DNA of 64,000 nt from NCBI GenBank assembly GCA_027492915.1, contig JAPUDW010000327.1, positions 28,356 through 92,355 on the forward strand, written 5' to 3'. Made by a program: the position numbers and the translations under genes. Within the stretch, counting starts at the first letter, position 1; each line of letters starts with the position of its first letter. Below are positions 62,229 through 64,000 of this stretch, one piece after another. Below the pieces are notes generated by a model. The model made no database searches, was not told the origin of the DNA, and was given only the letters and a program-made list of their open reading frames with translations. The DNA comes from Bacteroidota bacterium (GTDB lineage: Bacteria; Chloroflexota; Anaerolineae; Aggregatilineales; Phototrophicaceae).

Positions 62229-62398
62229 TGCAACTTTTACGCAGGTCCAAATAGCACACCGGGGTCGCCCACCTTCACCCAACGGGCGGCACGGGTTTGC
62301 GGTGAGGGACGGCACCAGCCAAGAGCAAACCCGTAGCCGTGCCCGCTTGCGGGTATGAAGGGTGGGGTGGCGTGCTATCCTGCGGGATAAAAGTTGCA
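62229..62398. ncRNA. 170-base self-complementary segment
   Basis: Long-range pairing is extensive. Stem tgcaactttta (62229-62239) pairs with taaaagttgca (62388-62398), cgcagg with cctgcg, atagcac with gtgctat, and a cccacc-type stem with gggtggg. An inner hairpin is formed by gggtttgc and gcaaaccc. No coding frame explains it. It could be a structured RNA or a DNA cruciform such as a recombination or replication site. The strand is not determined. Confidence 0.5.
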
Positions 62399-62675
62399 CC
62401 AAAGCAAATGGGTTAGACAGGAGATGACTATGTGGGACTAGTGGGTAGAGTGGCATTGGATAAACAGACACCAGTTAATGTAAGACAAAATCCATTGGTT
62501 AGCACTGCATCTAATGCATACGACTAATAAGTGTTTTATTTTTCTCCAAATCCATATGTTGTATTCATCTTTAATCTAGAAAATAGCGCTCATAACTACT
62601 TAAATTCACATTACATCCGAAGCAAGCAAATAGAAAAACGTGATAAGATTTACTTGCTCAAAATTCGGAGTCGAT

Positions 62676-64000
62676 ATGCTTTCTTCATCAGAACTTCTGC
62701 CCATTCCTTATCCGCCCGTAGATGTTGTTTTTATTACTGCGCTAGAGGATGAGCTAGCACCCATACTGAAATTCACGGCTAAAGAGAACTGGACAGAGTT
62801 TAATATCTCAAGATTTCCTCATTATCGTGCAAAGATTAAATTTGGGGATTTTAATCTCTCTGTTGTAGCTTGCTCACTCCCGACCTTTGGCTCATTAGAG
62901 ACAGCAAACGCTATGCATCGTTTGCAGATACTAAAGCCAAGAGCCATTGTAATGACAGGAATTTGTGCTGGTTGGGAAGAAAGAGATATTCAGCTAGGAG
63001 ATGTGATTGTTGCAACTAAAGCATTTTCTTCTGATACTGGCAAATTAACAAATGAAGGTTTGACTCCAGAGACAACAACATTTGATCCAAGTCCTTGGTT
63101 AGTTAAGCAACTTCAAAGTGTAGGAGCCTCTACCCTTTGGATAAATGATATTACTGTACCAAGGCCACGTTCACTTCAGTATTTCGGTGATCTCGTTCTA
63201 TGTGCGATGACTGAAGATCCAACACCCTTTAAGAAAAACAGCAATATACATAAACTGATTGATAACGAAAACATTGATGGAAAGGCTTTTTATACGTGGC
63301 TTCAACGTAAGAAATATCTCAACAAGCAGGATAGATTAACCAAGCAGGCGAAGAAGAGAATAGAGGATCTAATCTTTCGCAACGGAGGCCGTTTACAAGC
63401 TATACCGGAACGCACTTTGCCACAAGTGCATTACAGTAGTGTTGCATCTGGACAAGCAGTTGTAGCAATTGATGATCCATTCTCCAATCTTGCTCAACAT
63501 GTTCGAACTGTTAGAGCATTAGAGATGGAAATAGATGCCTTATATACGATGGCCCATTACTTTAATCATGAGGTTGTATTCGCTGTAAAAGGCGTTTCAG
63601 ATTACGGAACACCACCAAAAGACGATACATTCCGTGAGTATGCCGCTGAGGTGTCAGCACGGTGGGTCTACGCATTTATTCGTGACAAATGGAACCATAT
63701 AGTTCCAGACTACGAAGATGAACATCGTAGTGTGGTATTGATTACCAATAGTCCGTTAGCACCTGTACATGAAGATAAGCATTTACTAATCGCGAAAATT
63801 CAGAATGTGCTGGCTAAGATTGACTCAAATTCCATTGCTTTGCAGAGTCATAAAGCTGTATTACGCGATCTAGAAATGATTTGGTCTCAATCTGTGAGAA
63901 ATATCACACGAGAGCAAATTGAGTCATTAGATGAATTACCAGACCTCAGCCACACTTTCCGGCTTGCCCACATCCACCCAGCGGTCGTCTTTATGCGGAA
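62676..64000 (+). CDS. Nucleoside-phosphorylase-domain protein (partial, continues past window)
   Basis: The ATG at 62676 has GGAG five bases upstream; the frame has no stop to the window end (441 full codons). The N-terminal ~350 residues are a phosphorylase superfamily domain (PNP/MTAN-like). They include VDVVFITALEDELAPILKFT, RAIVMTGICAGWEERDIQLG, VRALEMEIDALYTMAHYF and FAVKGVSDYGTPPKDDTF, which carries the catalytic Asp-type 'SD.g' motif. Residues ~360-441 are a helical extension of unknown type. Such domains are common as sensors or effectors at the N-terminus of conflict-system proteins that later carry NTPase or other modules. The gene lies alone on the plus strand after an AT-rich region. 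The downstream domain is outside the window. Confidence 0.8.
   Translation, partial: MLSSSELLPIPYPPVDVVFITALEDELAPILKFTAKENWTEFNISRFPHYRAKIKFGDFNLSVVACSLPTFGSLETANAMHRLQILKPRAIVMTGICAGWEERDIQLGDVIVATKAFSSDTGKLTNEGLTPETTTFDPSPWLVKQLQSVGASTLWINDITVPRPRSLQYFGDLVLCAMTEDPTPFKKNSNIHKLIDNENIDGKAFYTWLQRKKYLNKQDRLTKQAKKRIEDLIFRNGGRLQAIPERTLPQVHYSSVASGQAVVAIDDPFSNLAQHVRTVRALEMEIDALYTMAHYFNHEVVFAVKGVSDYGTPPKDDTFREYAAEVSARWVYAFIRDKWNHIVPDYEDEHRSVVLITNSPLAPVHEDKHLLIAKIQNVLAKIDSNSIALQSHKAVLRDLEMIWSQSVRNITREQIESLDELPDLSHTFRLAHIHPAVVFMR

Noticed and set aside
62229..62398. Integron attC site
   Set aside because: The ends do not fit the GTTRRRY/RYYYAAC core-site consensus, and no integron integrase or cassette array is nearby.
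1..64000. CRISPR arrays, tRNA or rRNA genes
   Set aside because: No regularly spaced short repeats with unique spacers and no tRNA T-loop signature or rRNA-like blocks were noticed by eye; a tool search could still find diverged ones.

Overview
The window looks like part of a bacterial accessory region, either a large plasmid or an integrated conjugative element, most likely from a Chloroflexota-type genome. That assignment is an inference. It rests on the giant PKD/DUF11/PD40 surface protein, the prim-pol replication genes and moderate-to-high GC with AT-richer islands; no rRNA or tRNA gene was seen.

Layout. 1-3.1 kb: a large serine recombinase cut by the window edge, then wreckage of an IS3-type element lying against the first codons of a DUF4062 gene. 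3.3-17.6 kb: one 4776-residue secreted protein (signal peptide, PKD domains, long DUF11 array with 915-bp tandem repeats, PD40 propeller), followed by a strong hairpin and the last ~50 codons of a Ser/Thr kinase. 18.3-24.8 kb (minus strand): plasmid core with a prim-pol/DUF927 replication protein, a relaxase-like protein with a ribbon-helix-helix partner, an HU-like protein and a ParM/ParR-like partition pair. 25-32.8 kb (plus strand): short topoisomerase I, two acidic proteins sharing a repeat, a CopG-like protein, a VirD4 coupling protein and an HU-like protein. 33-36 kb: small membrane proteins opposite a TetR regulator, then a second relaxase/RHH pair. 36.2-45 kb: a type I restriction-modification operon with an extra gene between hsdS and hsdR that encodes a PIN-like, membrane-anchored protein. 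45.5-46.4 kb: a His/Met-rich cytochrome c.

46.5-61.8 kb is a long minus-strand gene series. In transcription order it holds a DUF488-like protein, a SLOG-like protein, a large unknown, an adenine methyltransferase fused to an SNF2-type helicase, a second prim-pol with a zinc finger, and a PRTRC-type cassette (ubiquitin-like C, E2-like B, E1-like ThiF and companions). It then continues with a PAPS-reductase-like protein, several unknowns and SSB. The window ends inside a nucleoside-phosphorylase-domain gene of a type common in defence loci.

Three points stand out. First, the PIN-like gene sits where the PrrC anticodon nuclease sits in known type I operons. Second, the ubiquitin-like cassette has no visible JAB peptidase, and its ubiquitin-like protein already ends in Gly. 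Third, two ~250-280-nt structured elements (about 22.95-23.19 kb and 45.03-45.31 kb) share a 38-nt core with a compensatory base change, which points to a conserved structured RNA.
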